From positions 38,781 through 102,780 of the forward strand of contig NZ_AUYB01000099.1 in NCBI RefSeq assembly GCF_001625655.1: 64,000 bases of DNA, written 5' to 3'. Positions 47,005 to 57,093 of this stretch are shown here, piece by piece; position 1 is the stretch's first letter, and every line of letters begins with the position of its first letter. Source of the stretch: Pseudoalteromonas luteoviolacea DSM 6061. GTDB taxonomy: Bacteria; Pseudomonadota; Gammaproteobacteria; Enterobacterales; Alteromonadaceae. The notes beneath the pieces were generated by a model. It saw nothing but the letters and a program-made list of their open reading frames with translations, had not been told where the DNA came from and ran no database searches. The position numbers and the translations under genes are program-made.

Positions 47005-49431
47005 TTAAATTGGTGAGCCTGGAGGCATTGCTAGCGGCTTAAAGCTCTCTGGCCACTGCCCTTGCTCAAGGAAGTATTGGATATGCTCTCCTAAATATTG
47101 CTCAAACGCTTTTGATTTGTCCGCGCTCGAAAACATCGGCTCTTCGGTATACGTATCGGCAATTTGCTGTAAATAAAAACGAAGCTGCGCTTGTACTTCA
47201 GGATCCACTTTCGTACTGGCACTGAGCGTGGCCATTCTGTGTGCCGTTAGATACTGTACGCGTTCATTCAGCTTTTTAGCCATCTCTGATCCTGGATTCG
47301 CTTTAAACACCACCGAGTGCAATTTTGTTAGTAATTCATTGCTGCCTAGGTGCTTGGTATTTCTCGCGTACTGCTGCGCCACTCTATTTAAGCGTTCAGC
47401 GTTTAATAGCAGATTGAGCGTGTGCAAACTCGCCATTTCAGGCAGTGCCATAGCATCTAGCGGCAACCCTGTTCGGCCATGTACGCTCTCACGGTTGCGA
47501 GACTCTCCATAGGCTTTCGGAGGTATCACCGCCAGCACTGACTCAGGAATGGCCAAAGCTTCTGGGGTCAGAGTTTCTAATAGTGCATTCAACGCATCGG
47601 CCTGCTCTGCTTTAACCACAACTTCAGCACCTTGTAATGGCCCCTCTCCGCGAACTTCATAGTGATAGTCAACGCCGCCGATAAGCTTTACCACTGACTC
47701 GACTTGATATCGATGAAACAGATACAAAGGAACAAGTTTCTCTTCTAACTGAGACAGTGCTACACCATTTTGGATATTGTTTACACCAAACTGAGCAAGC
47801 GCCTGCTTGCGAATACCTAGCACCCTACGCAATTCTGTAGCAGGATCTGCACCATTGTCCCACAAATGTGCATTAGGGTGAGCCCCGCCTTTAGGTCTCG
47901 CATCAGCATCAGATATATATCCAAGACCGCGATCTTTCGTTTCTTGAATAACACCTGCGAGTGCTTCAGCTTCATTAATAGCGGAGAAGTCACTGTAGCC
48001 ATATTTCACAGCTTGAATGTCCCAAGCACCCATTCCTTTTGCATAACCCTCACTGACATCTAGTTTGCCTTGTGTATCGAATTGCACCAGAGGGTGGGGA
48101 TAATCCATGACAGATGCACGCTCATCACCTGAGGCTGCAAAGTTGTGAGCAATACCTAATGTGTGACCTATTTCATGAGCACTCAATTGGCGAATACGAT
48201 CTAAAGCCATCTCGTGTAACCTTTGTGTTACTTCATCGCCTTTAATAAATGGCGCGGCCAGAGCTTCTGCAATAAGAATATCTTGTCGAACACGAAGAGA
48301 ACCCAAAGTTACGTGGCCTTTAATAATTTCACCACTGCGCGGGTCTACCACCGAGGCACCATATGACCATCCGCGAGTTGCTCTATGTACCCACTGGATA
48401 ACGTTATAGCGCACATCCATTGGGTCAGCATGCTCTGGCAATATTTTCACTTGAAATGCGTCTTTATAGCCCGCCGCTTCAAATGCTTGCTCCCACCAGC
48501 GAGCGCCATCAAGTAATGCCGTTCTCACCGGTTCTGGTACACCTGGATCTAAGTAATAAACGATAGGTTTTACCGCTTCGGATACTTTTGCTGTAGGGTC
48601 TTTCTTTTCTAAGCGATGACGCGGAATATAACGCACATACATAGACTCACCCAGTGGCGCAGAATAATCTTTGTGCTCTATGCTCCAGAATCCAGATTGA
48701 GGATGAAACTTGCGAGGTGTATAGTTTTCGTCAGGCAATGCAATTAATGAATGTCTCTGGTGTACGGTAATTGCATATGGATCGGCAACGGCTTGACGAA
48801 CATACTTGCCAGGATCTTTGCCTTTAAACGTCAGTACAGCTTCTAACTCGGTGTTTTTTACAAACGCCTTTGAGCGAGGTGAATAAACTGCGCTACGGCT
48901 TTGATCTAGACTGTAACTGCCCTGCTTAGTAGCCTTTAATCTGCGGCTTACACCGTGTACGTCCGACAATAAATAAGGCGTGTAATCAATAAGTACACTA
49001 TCTGAATCCTCCGCGACAACTTTAAAGCCGTGCAAAATACTTGAAGCAAACGCTTCTTTTACACTCTGTTGCTCTGCGCTGTTATCGGCACTGGCGCGGT
49101 AATAGGTATTGTTTGCCCTGAGCATCACTTTATCGCCGAATCGTTCAAATTGAACGAGATGTGTTCCGCCTAATTGGCCTCTATCTAAACCGATGTCATT
49201 TGAACCAACTCCGTAAGGCAAACTATGCTGTAATAAGAATGGCTGCGAAAGTTTATCTACATCTAAATAGATTTTTCCGTTACTTTTATCACTGTAAAAC
49301 GAATAATAGCCCGGAAAGTGATTAAACTTATCAGTAAATTCGTCTATGGACTTAATTGCTGCCTGAGCATGCGTTATCATAGGCAGTAACAAAGTCGAAA
49401 CGAGATAAGGTGTCATACGTCTCTTTATCAT
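47005..49431 (-). CDS. Exported zinc metalloprotease (DUF5117/DUF4953-like)
   Basis: The 808-residue protein has a signal peptide (about 1-25, with core LVSTLLLPMITHAQA). Residues about 85-290 fit the DUF5117-like N-terminal module. The catalytic zincin motif is HEIGHTLGIAH, His419 to His429, followed by the Met-turn-like ASVMDYPHP. This places it in the metzincin-like secreted proteases often annotated as zinc-dependent metalloprotease DUF4953. The extended HExxHxxGxxH motif is intact. It should be periplasmic or secreted; the substrate is unknown. It is divergent from fbp and convergent with the MetF-like gene. Confidence 0.87.
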   Translation of the reverse strand: MIKRRMTPYLVSTLLLPMITHAQAAIKSIDEFTDKFNHFPGYYSFYSDKSNGKIYLDVDKLSQPFLLQHSLPYGVGSNDIGLDRGQLGGTHLVQFERFGDKVMLRANNTYYRASADNSAEQQSVKEAFASSILHGFKVVAEDSDSVLIDYTPYLLSDVHGVSRRLKATKQGSYSLDQSRSAVYSPRSKAFVKNTELEAVLTFKGKDPGKYVRQAVADPYAITVHQRHSLIALPDENYTPRKFHPQSGFWSIEHKDYSAPLGESMYVRYIPRHRLEKKDPTAKVSEAVKPIVYYLDPGVPEPVRTALLDGARWWEQAFEAAGYKDAFQVKILPEHADPMDVRYNVIQWVHRATRGWSYGASVVDPRSGEIIKGHVTLGSLRVRQDILIAEALAAPFIKGDEVTQRLHEMALDRIRQLSAHEIGHTLGIAHNFAASGDERASVMDYPHPLVQFDTQGKLDVSEGYAKGMGAWDIQAVKYGYSDFSAINEAEALAGVIQETKDRGLGYISDADARPKGGAHPNAHLWDNGADPATELRRVLGIRKQALAQFGVNNIQNGVALSQLEEKLVPLYLFHRYQVESVVKLIGGVDYHYEVRGEGPLQGAEVVVKAEQADALNALLETLTPEALAIPESVLAVIPPKAYGESRNRESVHGRTGLPLDAMALPEMASLHTLNLLLNAERLNRVAQQYARNTKHLGSNELLTKLHSVVFKANPGSEMAKKLNERVQYLTAHRMATLSASTKVDPEVQAQLRFYLQQIADTYTEEPMFSSADKSKAFEQYLGEHIQYFLEQGQWPESFKPLAMPPGSPI

Positions 49432-49590
49432 AATTGTGTCTTTGTTATTTCATGTTTTGTGATTGTTTTTATCTAGTATATGAAATTGTATACAAAAAAC
49501 AGTGAATCAAGACGAAATTCAGCGCAGCCTGCAGTGACTCTCTCACATACACTTCACTGCGGCCCGACAAACGTTATCAGGATTTAAAAT

Positions 49591-50559
49591 ATGCGTAGAT
49601 TACCGCCGGTGTTATTTGAAGATGGTTGTTCTAGAGAGTTAGTTTCTCTGATCCGCACTATCTTAGCCGCTTGTAAAGAAATCTCTTTTCGCGTAGGACA
49701 AGGTGCACTGTCTGGTGTACTGGGTTCTACTTTGGATGAAAATATTCAAGGTGAGACGCAAAAGAAGCTAGATGTGCTTTCTAACCAGTTAATCAAAGAC
49801 ATCTTGCTTGAGTCTGGCTATGTTAAAGCCATTGCCTCAGAAGAAGAAGATTACACAGTTGCGGGTAATCCAGATGCAAAATTTATCGTATCGTTTGACC
49901 CACTAGATGGCTCTTCAAACACCGACATCAACTCTTTAGTTGGCACCATTTTCTCAATTATGGAAGCACCGGAAGGATCTGACCCAGCAGATCCAGCAAT
50001 TTTCATGCAGCCGGGTAAAAACCAAATTGCCGCAGGATACGTGTTGTACGGTCCTTCGACTACATTGGCACTTTCTACAGGTAAAGGGACACGTATATTC
50101 ACGCTGGACAAAACCCATGGCAGCTTCTTGTTGACTGAAAACTTTGCAAAAATTCCTGAAGACACTCAAGAATTTGCAATTAATGCCTCTAATCAGCGTC
50201 ACTGGCAGCCAGCCATGAAAGACTACATTGCAGACTTACTTGCAGGAAGCGAAGGGCCGCGCCAGAAAAACTTTAATATGCGCTGGATAGCAGCAATGGT
50301 TGGTGATGTTCATCGAGTACTTTGTCGCGGTGGTTTATTCACATATCCTGCAGATACGAAAAACCCAGAAAAGCCATACAAATTAAGACTGCTATACGAA
50401 GCAAATCCAATGGCGATGCTTGTTGAACAAGCAGGCGGCCTTGCTCACACTGGAGAGACGCGAATACTGGATATTGAACCTAATGATATTCACCAACGTG
50501 TTGCGGTGATCTTAGGCTCAAAGAACGAAGTTGAGACTTGTTTAACATATCACAAGTAA
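49591..50559 (+). CDS. fbp: Fructose-1,6-bisphosphatase class 1
   Basis: The 322-residue enzyme removes the 1-phosphate of fructose 1,6-bisphosphate in gluconeogenesis. Metal and substrate motifs are present: [35 protein letters not shown] (the DPLDGSSN motif), and [22 protein letters not shown]. Length fits the family (332 in E. coli). It stands alone, with 12 bp to the convergent 113-aa gene. Confidence 0.97.
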   Translation: MRRLPPVLFEDGCSRELVSLIRTILAACKEISFRVGQGALSGVLGSTLDENIQGETQKKLDVLSNQLIKDILLESGYVKAIASEEEDYTVAGNPDAKFIVSFDPLDGSSNTDINSLVGTIFSIMEAPEGSDPADPAIFMQPGKNQIAAGYVLYGPSTTLALSTGKGTRIFTLDKTHGSFLLTENFAKIPEDTQEFAINASNQRHWQPAMKDYIADLLAGSEGPRQKNFNMRWIAAMVGDVHRVLCRGGLFTYPADTKNPEKPYKLRLLYEANPMAMLVEQAGGLAHTGETRILDIEPNDIHQRVAVILGSKNEVETCLTYHK

Positions 50560-50571
50560 CGGCCTCAAAGG

Positions 50572-50913
50572 TCAATCTAGCAGTGTCAGCAGGCGCGCTA
50601 TTTTGACCTTGTCCAACCCCCCCATTAACTCAGGTTCTGACAAAGCATATAAGCTGCCCTCTAAATCGCCCACATCATAATCATCACGTTGCAATAATAT
50701 TGTCGCCCAAAACTCCAGTTCATCGATGCTGACTTTATCCTCTATCGCTGATTGCAAAACTTCTTTAAACATTGTGCTTGTTAGGCGCAAACAACCTTGC
50801 CCTTGTGGTGTACTCGCCAATACCGACAATGCTTCTTCTCTTGTGTCATCACAACATAGTGCAAATGCTTTTAAAGCGTCATTATAATCCAAGCGGTTAC
50901 CTCGCATACTCAC
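50572..50913 (-). CDS. Small acidic protein in a sugar ABC operon, function unknown
   Basis: The 113-residue protein appears all helical, with no signal peptide or membrane segment, and has an acidic second half (SIDELEFWATILLQRDDYDVGDLEGSLYALSEPELMGGLDKVKIARLLTLL). I do not recognise the family. Its first codons overlap the ABC ATPase gene by 17 bp, so translation is coupled and it is the fourth gene of the transporter operon. A start two codons later is also possible. A regulatory or chaperone role for the transporter is conceivable but not supported by sequence. Confidence 0.7.
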   Translation of the reverse strand: MSMRGNRLDYNDALKAFALCCDDTREEALSVLASTPQGQGCLRLTSTMFKEVLQSAIEDKVSIDELEFWATILLQRDDYDVGDLEGSLYALSEPELMGGLDKVKIARLLTLLD

Positions 50914-51703
50914 AGGCTAACCTTACAGAAGTTTCATCCTGCATGACACCATTAATTAACGCCAGTAATTCCATTTCATTGCATTCAGATACTGACACGT
51001 CAGCCACTGACTGCCCTTGAAATAGTACCACTGCCCTATCACACAGTGCCTTTACCTGAACTAAGTTGTGACTGACAAGAAGTATGGTCACCCCCTGAGA
51101 GCTCAACAAACGTATTAGTTCAGCGACATGATTATACTGCTCATTACCAAGCGCGGTGGTGGGCTCGTCCATCACGATGATATCCGCTCCGACATTTACA
51201 GCTCTTATCAAAGCAACGACTTGTTGCTGCCCTATAGATAGCTTCGATACCGGCATATTTAGATCGATGGCCATATTTGTGAGCCTTTGCAATAACTTCT
51301 GTCCATGCTTGAGCATCGCTTTTTTATCTAACCAGCCCAAGCGATTTAAAATGACATTGCGATGTTTTATCTCATTATTCAGAAATAAGTTTTCCACAAC
51401 CGTCATCTCTTTAACCAACGCCAGATCTTGATAAACCACTGCAATACCTGAAGCTTGTGCCATGCTTGGTGAACTGAACACCTGCGCTCGCCCGTTAATT
51501 TGGATCTCACCATGCGAGGGTTCTAACTTGCCAGCAATACAATTAACCAAAGTCGATTTGCCAGCTCCATTGTCACCAAGTAGTGCCACGACTTCACCTC
51601 TGTTAGCCGTAAAACTGACTCCCTTGAGCGCTTCATTTATACTAAATTGCTTATGTAAATCAACCACATTTAAGGCGACTTGATCTAATTGCGTACGTAT
51701 CAT
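50897..51703 (-). CDS. Sugar-type ABC transporter ATP-binding protein, single domain
   Basis: The 268-residue protein has Walker A GDNGAGKST (about 43-51), the signature LSIGQQQ and Walker B ADIIVMDEPTTAL, then the switch His in LLVSHNL. It resembles one half of RbsA/XylG-type ATPases, which usually carry two cassettes (about 500 aa); single-cassette forms such as FrcA are known. It overlaps the permease gene by 4 bp and works with it and the binding protein below. Substrate unknown. Confidence 0.92.
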   Translation of the reverse strand: MIRTQLDQVALNVVDLHKQFSINEALKGVSFTANRGEVVALLGDNGAGKSTLVNCIAGKLEPSHGEIQINGRAQVFSSPSMAQASGIAVVYQDLALVKEMTVVENLFLNNEIKHRNVILNRLGWLDKKAMLKHGQKLLQRLTNMAIDLNMPVSKLSIGQQQVVALIRAVNVGADIIVMDEPTTALGNEQYNHVAELIRLLSSQGVTILLVSHNLVQVKALCDRAVVLFQGQSVADVSVSECNEMELLALINGVMQDETSVRLACEYAR

Positions 51704-52638
51704 AGTTTGCGCGCCTTAACCGTGATGCTTACCGCCACAATTAAAATGATACCTTTAACCATCATTTGGGCATTGCTTGAAAAACCAGATAAAATCAATC
51801 CATTATTTAGCATACCAATTAGCCATACGCCGAATACGGTTCCCCATATACTCACCTGTCCACCAAATATGCTACTGCCTCCAATGGCCACAGCGGCTAT
51901 CACTGTCAATAGTTCTGATTCCCCCATAGTGTATCTGGCGCTTTGCATTCTGCCTGCATACAATAAGCCGGCAAACGCTGCACATAGCCCCGAAAGAGAC
52001 ATAGCCATAACTCGAACCTTATTCTTATTGATCCCCATCGCATAGGCGGCATCGGCATTTGCGCCGATCGCGAGTAAATGGCGACCAAATTGCAAGTTTT
52101 GGAATACAATGTAAACACCAAGGGAGACACATAGAACCCACCAAAGCAGCGTCGGTATGCCCAAGAGATCACCGCTTCCAAACAGCTTCAAAAAAGATTG
52201 ATTTAAAATGGGTATAGATTCTAAGCCGGAAATATATCGAACAAAGCCACTCAAGAAAATCAATGAACCCAGAGTGATAATTAATGATGGAATTGCCAAA
52301 CGGACGGTCAATATACCATTCAGTGCCCCGATAGCAGCACCTATTGTTAAAGATGCCAACACTGAAAATGTGATGTCGTAATTGGGTAACAACATGGCAG
52401 CCACCAGCCCAGACAATGCAACCACAGCCCCCATGGACAAATCGAGTAGTCCGACAGACAACGCAAAATTAAAACCAATAGCCATGATCACTATTGGTGC
52501 GGTTTGGCGCACAATATTAAGCATATTTTCAGATGAAAAGAATCCGCTGTCTCCAAGTACAAAAGCAAATACCATCATGGTTAATACAAACGCATAGTAC
52601 ACAAGCGTTTGGGCTGTTAAAGATGCTATTGGCTTCAT
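51700..52638 (-). CDS. Sugar-type ABC transporter permease (RbsC/FrcC family)
   Basis: The 312-residue protein has eight to ten hydrophobic segments and the CUT2-family signatures APIVIMAIGFNFALSVGLLDLSMGAVVALSG and GESELLTVIAAVAIGGSSIFGGQVSIWGTVFGV. It is an inner-membrane permease of the ribose/fructose/xylose import group. It overlaps both flanking genes by 4 bp (ATGA), a tightly coupled operon. Confidence 0.94.
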   Translation of the reverse strand: MKPIASLTAQTLVYYAFVLTMMVFAFVLGDSGFFSSENMLNIVRQTAPIVIMAIGFNFALSVGLLDLSMGAVVALSGLVAAMLLPNYDITFSVLASLTIGAAIGALNGILTVRLAIPSLIITLGSLIFLSGFVRYISGLESIPILNQSFLKLFGSGDLLGIPTLLWWVLCVSLGVYIVFQNLQFGRHLLAIGANADAAYAMGINKNKVRVMAMSLSGLCAAFAGLLYAGRMQSARYTMGESELLTVIAAVAIGGSSIFGGQVSIWGTVFGVWLIGMLNNGLILSGFSSNAQMMVKGIILIVAVSITVKARKL

Positions 52639-53690
52639 AGCTTAGGTACCTTGTTCCGCTCGCTTTGCAGCAAAACTTGTTTTAATAAAGCGGGTAACTC
52701 TGAAGCAAATGCAACTTGCCAAGAGGCTGTGATATTGTCTCGTGTCACAATGTTGAAGTTTACTTGTGTATAGAGTGGCGTTTTCAATCCGATTGCAGCA
52801 CCAGCACCAATCCTAGCCATGAGCTTTCCCATTTCATTCGGTCTATCAGAAACAGTACCGAACATATTGCCACCCAGTGCCATATCTATTAAATTATTGA
52901 CACCTAAATCATGGGTAATCACTTTAATATGCCTATATCCACCAATCCTCAATGCCTCGATTACCCCTTCAGCCGCAGCATCCCAGGAAACATAAATCGC
53001 ATCAAGATGGGGGTTTTGAATTAACATGGCGGCTGTCAGCTGAGCCGTTTGATTTTTCTTTATAAATCCTTTTTCACTGACAATTTTTACTTCAGAGTAA
53101 CCACTTAGTGCCTTGCGAAAAGCCGCATCACGTTGATTGGTAATTGGATAGTCAGCTTCATGATAAATCATACCCACTTTCCCTTTAGCAGATATGGCGT
53201 CGACTAATAACTGCGCCGCAGCCTTTCCCATACCATCAACATCATCTCGAACGATACCCGCAAAATCGACACCATGGCGAAACCCTGAAATAGGATTGCT
53301 CAATAACACTAATTTTGCCCCTGCGTCCACCATTTGCAGGTAACTGGGTTTGGTACTTAAACTGTCCACACTCAAAGATAATAAAATGTCAGGGTTTAAC
53401 ATTTTCAAAGTTTCTAAGTCAGAAACCTGCTTGGCTGGGTCATAATGCGCTTCTGTTATGGCAACAACATCAATACCCAAGCGATTAAATTCAGCCTTCG
53501 CCCCCTGACTAACAGCATTGATCCAAGGACTAGAACCGTGCCACGCCATAGCTGCGCTCAAGTTAGATTTTCTAACTTCGGCCACCTGTTGAGTAGTAAG
53601 TACATACTCCTCTTTTGCCACTGTAAAAGAGGGTGCAACCAGACCAAGTAAAAACAAGCCTAGCTTAAGCACCTGAGAACAATTCTGCAT
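52635..53690 (-). CDS. Periplasmic sugar-binding protein of the ABC transporter
   Basis: The frame is open from 53732 with GTG, but the ATG at 53690 gives a proper signal peptide (VLKLGLFLLGLVAPSFTVA then Lys) and a 351-residue precursor. The mature part fits the type I periplasmic binding fold (peripla_BP_4): WINAVSQGAKAEFNRLGIDVVAITEAHYDPAKQVSDLETL in the N-lobe and LDAIYVSWDAAAEGVIEALRIGG in the C-lobe. It is first in the operon. The ligand is probably a sugar or sugar-like compound. No catabolic gene is nearby to identify it. Confidence 0.88.
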   Translation of the reverse strand: MQNCSQVLKLGLFLLGLVAPSFTVAKEEYVLTTQQVAEVRKSNLSAAMAWHGSSPWINAVSQGAKAEFNRLGIDVVAITEAHYDPAKQVSDLETLKMLNPDILLSLSVDSLSTKPSYLQMVDAGAKLVLLSNPISGFRHGVDFAGIVRDDVDGMGKAAAQLLVDAISAKGKVGMIYHEADYPITNQRDAAFRKALSGYSEVKIVSEKGFIKKNQTAQLTAAMLIQNPHLDAIYVSWDAAAEGVIEALRIGGYRHIKVITHDLGVNNLIDMALGGNMFGTVSDRPNEMGKLMARIGAGAAIGLKTPLYTQVNFNIVTRDNITASWQVAFASELPALLKQVLLQSERNKVPKL

Positions 53691-53924
53691 ATGCTTAGAG
53701 GCGTATAGAGTGAGCCCGATCCTTGACACCACATGTTCCTTAAATAAAACCGAGTTTAGTACATTTAATCAGCAGCACTATTTTTGTCAATTAGTTTTAC
53801 TTAACCTGCTCATTGCAGCTGATGTTATTGAACAATATAAACTATTCGATATTTTTCATATGTGTAATAAGATAGATGTTTGGCAAATATCAAAACTATA
53901 CTGTTCATTGTCTGGAGAAATAGA

Positions 53925-55121
53925 TTGAAAGGGTCGAATGCTAAACAGAATAAAGCAGCTAATTTGCGTTTAGTATTATCGCAAATAGTGACTTTAGGCC
54001 CCATTTCTCGTGCTGAAATTGCACGCAATACACAGCTTACCAAACAAACCATCACCAATATGGTAGAAGAGTTAATCGGTGTAAATCTCATCGAAGAAGT
54101 GGGCTTAAAGCGCTCAGAAGGAGCGGGCAAACCCTCTAAAATGCTATGTTTGAACAAGAGTGCCGCTTATACTTTGGCGATCCGAGTTTCGTCAGAGTTG
54201 CTTGAATTAAGTATCCATCATTTAAATGGTACGAGCTTAACCAAGTCGGGCATTAGAACCGACAAGATGTCTACCCCACACCAAATAGCTCAAGAGTTTG
54301 AGCTCTTAATTGCCCAAAATGGACTCAATCACCAAAAATTCTTAGCCGCTGGCCTGTCAGTACAACCGCCCCATGGTAACTCCTTAGAGCAATATCAAGC
54401 TGGGCGCACTTTGCAAGTAGAGCTTAGTCAAAAGCTTGCTATGCCCATTGCCATTGAAACCACCGCATCAGCATGTGCCGCCTATCAAATGTTGTTTGGT
54501 GAAGCGAAGACACTCCATAATTTTATTTATATTCATATTGGAAGCAAAGTTGAGTCTGCCGTTGTATATGACCGCCAAATCATGTTGGGGCAGAATGGCC
54601 TCACCGGTGCACTCGGAAATATCTTCGTCACGCCAGAAACGAATACAACAACGGGTGAGTTAGGCACACTTAACGAGTTTGCCTCCACAACTTCTCTAAG
54701 GCAGTATGTTGAAAAACAAAACAAACAAAGCGTGAACTGCGTAAAGTTGCTAGATCCAAAAGAAAACTCTGCATGTAAAAACTGGATAACAAGGGCCACT
54801 GAGCCACTGCGTATTGCTATTCATACCCTAGAGTCAATCCTCAACACGCAAACAATCATTATTGGTGGAGATTTGGGAGAAGCTTGCTTAGAGACGTTGA
54901 TAGCTGAACTGAGACCCTTTATTCCATCTATTGCACAGCTAGGTAAAAGAGAGATCATACGTCTCATTAAAGTGCCAAATCAAACCTATACCTCATTAGC
55001 GGGCATATCTACACTGCCTTTGCACGCCTCCTTCAATGAAAAAAACATGCAAACACTTTATACCTCACCAACATTCGCACCAAGCCTACTACAACAGCTT
55101 ATTTACACCTATGTCGAGTGA
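53925..55121 (+). CDS. ROK-family transcriptional regulator
   Basis: I place the start at TTG 53925, behind GGAG at 53914-53917; this gives the usual ROK repressor opening KGSNAKQNKAANLRLVLSQIV and 398 aa. A winged helix-turn-helix fills about 10-70 (ISRAEIARNTQLTKQTITNMVEELI). The ROK sugar-binding fold follows. The zinc motif normally written CxCGxxGCLE is replaced by TGELGTLNEFAS with no cysteines. It is divergent from the sugar ABC operon and is its likely regulator, responding to the imported sugar or a derivative (inference). Confidence 0.87.
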   Translation: MKGSNAKQNKAANLRLVLSQIVTLGPISRAEIARNTQLTKQTITNMVEELIGVNLIEEVGLKRSEGAGKPSKMLCLNKSAAYTLAIRVSSELLELSIHHLNGTSLTKSGIRTDKMSTPHQIAQEFELLIAQNGLNHQKFLAAGLSVQPPHGNSLEQYQAGRTLQVELSQKLAMPIAIETTASACAAYQMLFGEAKTLHNFIYIHIGSKVESAVVYDRQIMLGQNGLTGALGNIFVTPETNTTTGELGTLNEFASTTSLRQYVEKQNKQSVNCVKLLDPKENSACKNWITRATEPLRIAIHTLESILNTQTIIIGGDLGEACLETLIAELRPFIPSIAQLGKREIIRLIKVPNQTYTSLAGISTLPLHASFNEKNMQTLYTSPTFAPSLLQQLIYTYVE

Positions 55122-55142
55122 GTTTTTCGAACTTTTGCAAGA

Positions 55143-55973
55143 TTAAACCGATACTGGATAGTCTGCCAATTGACCCCACTCACTCCACGAGCCGTCATAC
55201 ACCTGTAAACTTGTATATCCGCATTCAAAGGCCACCAAAGCTAAAATACATGCCGTAATGCCCGAACCACAGCTAAATTGCAAAGTCGTGATGCTCTCAC
55301 TCACGCCAGCACCTTTAAGTAGTTCTTTAAGCTCAGTAAGCGGTTTTAGCACCCCTTCATCTGTCAAAACACTTGTGTAAGGTAAGTTGCTACTGTTGGG
55401 AATATGTCCACTGCGCATGCCCTCTCGAGGCTCACTCCCAACTCCCTTAAAACGCTTACTTCCTCGAGCATCCAGCAACAAGGTTTCTGGGCACTTTATA
55501 CTCTTTAAAACACACTCTTTGTCAATAAAATAGTTATCACGAGGAGTTGCAGTAAAGTTGCCCACATGCTCGACTAATGCGTATTCGGATACCAGTTTAT
55601 ACCCTAGTGCTCGCCAATGCTTCAAACCACCATCAAGCACATATACCTGATCAAACCCCATGGATTTAAACATCCACCAAGCTCTTGCTGCACTGAAAAG
55701 TCCCTTATCGTCATAGACAATAACGGTATCCGAACTATTAATGCCCAACTGACGCATTTCCGCTTGAAAGACATTTTTAGAGCACATCATATTAGGTAAT
55801 GTGGAATTATCATCACTTAAAGCGGTACTAATATCAAAGCGCAGTGCGCCTGGGATCACTCCATCAGGACTGTACGCACCTTGTTCACCAGGTTTAACTA
55901 TCCCAGCATCTAGAACGGTTACATTACTCAGGTTTTCCACTAGCCATTGAGCACTTTTCAAATTTTTTGTCAT
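55143..55973 (-). CDS. sseA: 3-mercaptopyruvate/thiosulfate sulfurtransferase
   Basis: The 276-residue protein has two rhodanese domains, about 1-145 and 155-276. The catalytic loop is CGSGITA with Cys235; the CG(S/T)G(V/I)TA form marks mercaptopyruvate sulfurtransferases (SseA) rather than CRKGVTA-type thiosulfate enzymes. It has no signal peptide and is cytoplasmic. It is convergent with the ROK gene, 21 bp apart, and divergent from the GT9 gene. Confidence 0.88.
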   Translation of the reverse strand: MTKNLKSAQWLVENLSNVTVLDAGIVKPGEQGAYSPDGVIPGALRFDISTALSDDNSTLPNMMCSKNVFQAEMRQLGINSSDTVIVYDDKGLFSAARAWWMFKSMGFDQVYVLDGGLKHWRALGYKLVSEYALVEHVGNFTATPRDNYFIDKECVLKSIKCPETLLLDARGSKRFKGVGSEPREGMRSGHIPNSSNLPYTSVLTDEGVLKPLTELKELLKGAGVSESITTLQFSCGSGITACILALVAFECGYTSLQVYDGSWSEWGQLADYPVSV

Positions 55974-56063
55974 ATTCAGGCACTTATTTCTTTGATTCTG
56001 GTTAAATTCTCAATCTGCTGACGTTATACTAGATAGGATAAATGTGTATCTCAAGTCAATGTA

Positions 56064-57092
56064 ATGGGTAATAAAGTTATTGTTTCAAGTAAACTAGATG
56101 GGGCTGTACTAGCTATTTTGCCCAAGTTTATCGGTGATGCTATCAATACATTGCCCGCCTTAGCACTACTCAAGCAACTATATCCAACTCAGCGAGTTTG
56201 TATTCTTATCCGGCCTCATCTGGCAGAGTTATTTACCCGCGCAGCGCACTATGGGCTGGAAATCATACTTGATGATCGCCACAGCAGAAACAAGCATCAG
56301 GGCCTTTATGGCATGGCTAGCCAACTAAAGCATCAAAACTTTGCGCTGGCAGTACTCTTTAGAGGCTCACTTACTGACGCTCTTTTAGCTCGCTTAGCTG
56401 GCATAAAAAATGTCATAGGTTACGCCCAAAATGCCCGCAGGCCGCTGTTAAGCCATGCCTTTAAACTGAACCTGTGCCATCACTATATTTACCGTTACTG
56501 CAAACTTGTCAATGATGCTCATGGCAGACCTTTTACACACTTCAGCACCCCAAAACTGATAGCAAATGAATCCAAACTCACACTTTCTAAGCAAGGCAAA
56601 AATATTGCGCTTTATTTAGGTGGAAAGGTAAAAGGAACACGTTATTACCCGCAAAAACTGGCCCTGCAAGTTATTCAGCACGTTTCAACTATTCAAAATA
56701 TAAATATTTTTCTGCTCGGCGATCAGTCTGAGCAAGCTGAGATGGAGGCGCTTGCGGCTCAATCTATCAGCAAAGGAATTACTATTTGTAACCTCGCTGG
56801 CAGTATGAGCTTAGCCGAACTTGTGGATAACATCGGCGCGATGGATGCTGTTATCTCCATAGATTCAGGGCCCATGCATATTGCAGCGGCTTGCGAAGTG
56901 CCTTGTGTCGCGATTGTTGGTCACGGTACCTCTCCATGGTCTCTTGTTGCACCAAAAACCAGAAAGCTAATTGCACTGACACATCAATCTATGTCATTGA
57001 GCGAGGTGGATATGATCCAAGACATAGAACCTGCCAGAATCTACCACTCGTTACTTGAACTCATGCGAGATCAACACACAAACCAGTCCTAA
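56064..57092 (+). CDS. Glycosyltransferase family 9 (heptosyltransferase-like)
   Basis: The 342-residue protein has the GT9 layout: AVLAILPKFIGDAINTLPALALLKQLYPTQRVCIL at the N-terminus and the donor-binding half with ALYLGGKVKGTRYYP, LAGSMSLAELVDNIGAMDAVISIDSGPMHIAAACEVPCVAIVGHGTSPWSLVAP. GT9 enzymes move ADP-heptose to lipopolysaccharide core. It lies alone, outside an LPS cluster, so its acceptor is uncertain. Only 1 bp separates its stop from the convergent GGDEF-EAL gene. Confidence 0.88.
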   Translation: MGNKVIVSSKLDGAVLAILPKFIGDAINTLPALALLKQLYPTQRVCILIRPHLAELFTRAAHYGLEIILDDRHSRNKHQGLYGMASQLKHQNFALAVLFRGSLTDALLARLAGIKNVIGYAQNARRPLLSHAFKLNLCHHYIYRYCKLVNDAHGRPFTHFSTPKLIANESKLTLSKQGKNIALYLGGKVKGTRYYPQKLALQVIQHVSTIQNINIFLLGDQSEQAEMEALAAQSISKGITICNLAGSMSLAELVDNIGAMDAVISIDSGPMHIAAACEVPCVAIVGHGTSPWSLVAPKTRKLIALTHQSMSLSEVDMIQDIEPARIYHSLLELMRDQHTNQS

Positions 57093-57093
57093 T

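Noticed and set aside
53733..53924. Search for a NagC-like ROK operator between the sugar ABC operon and the regulator
   Set aside because: Only weak imperfect repeats such as TTAGTTTTACTTAA were found; none was strong enough to call.
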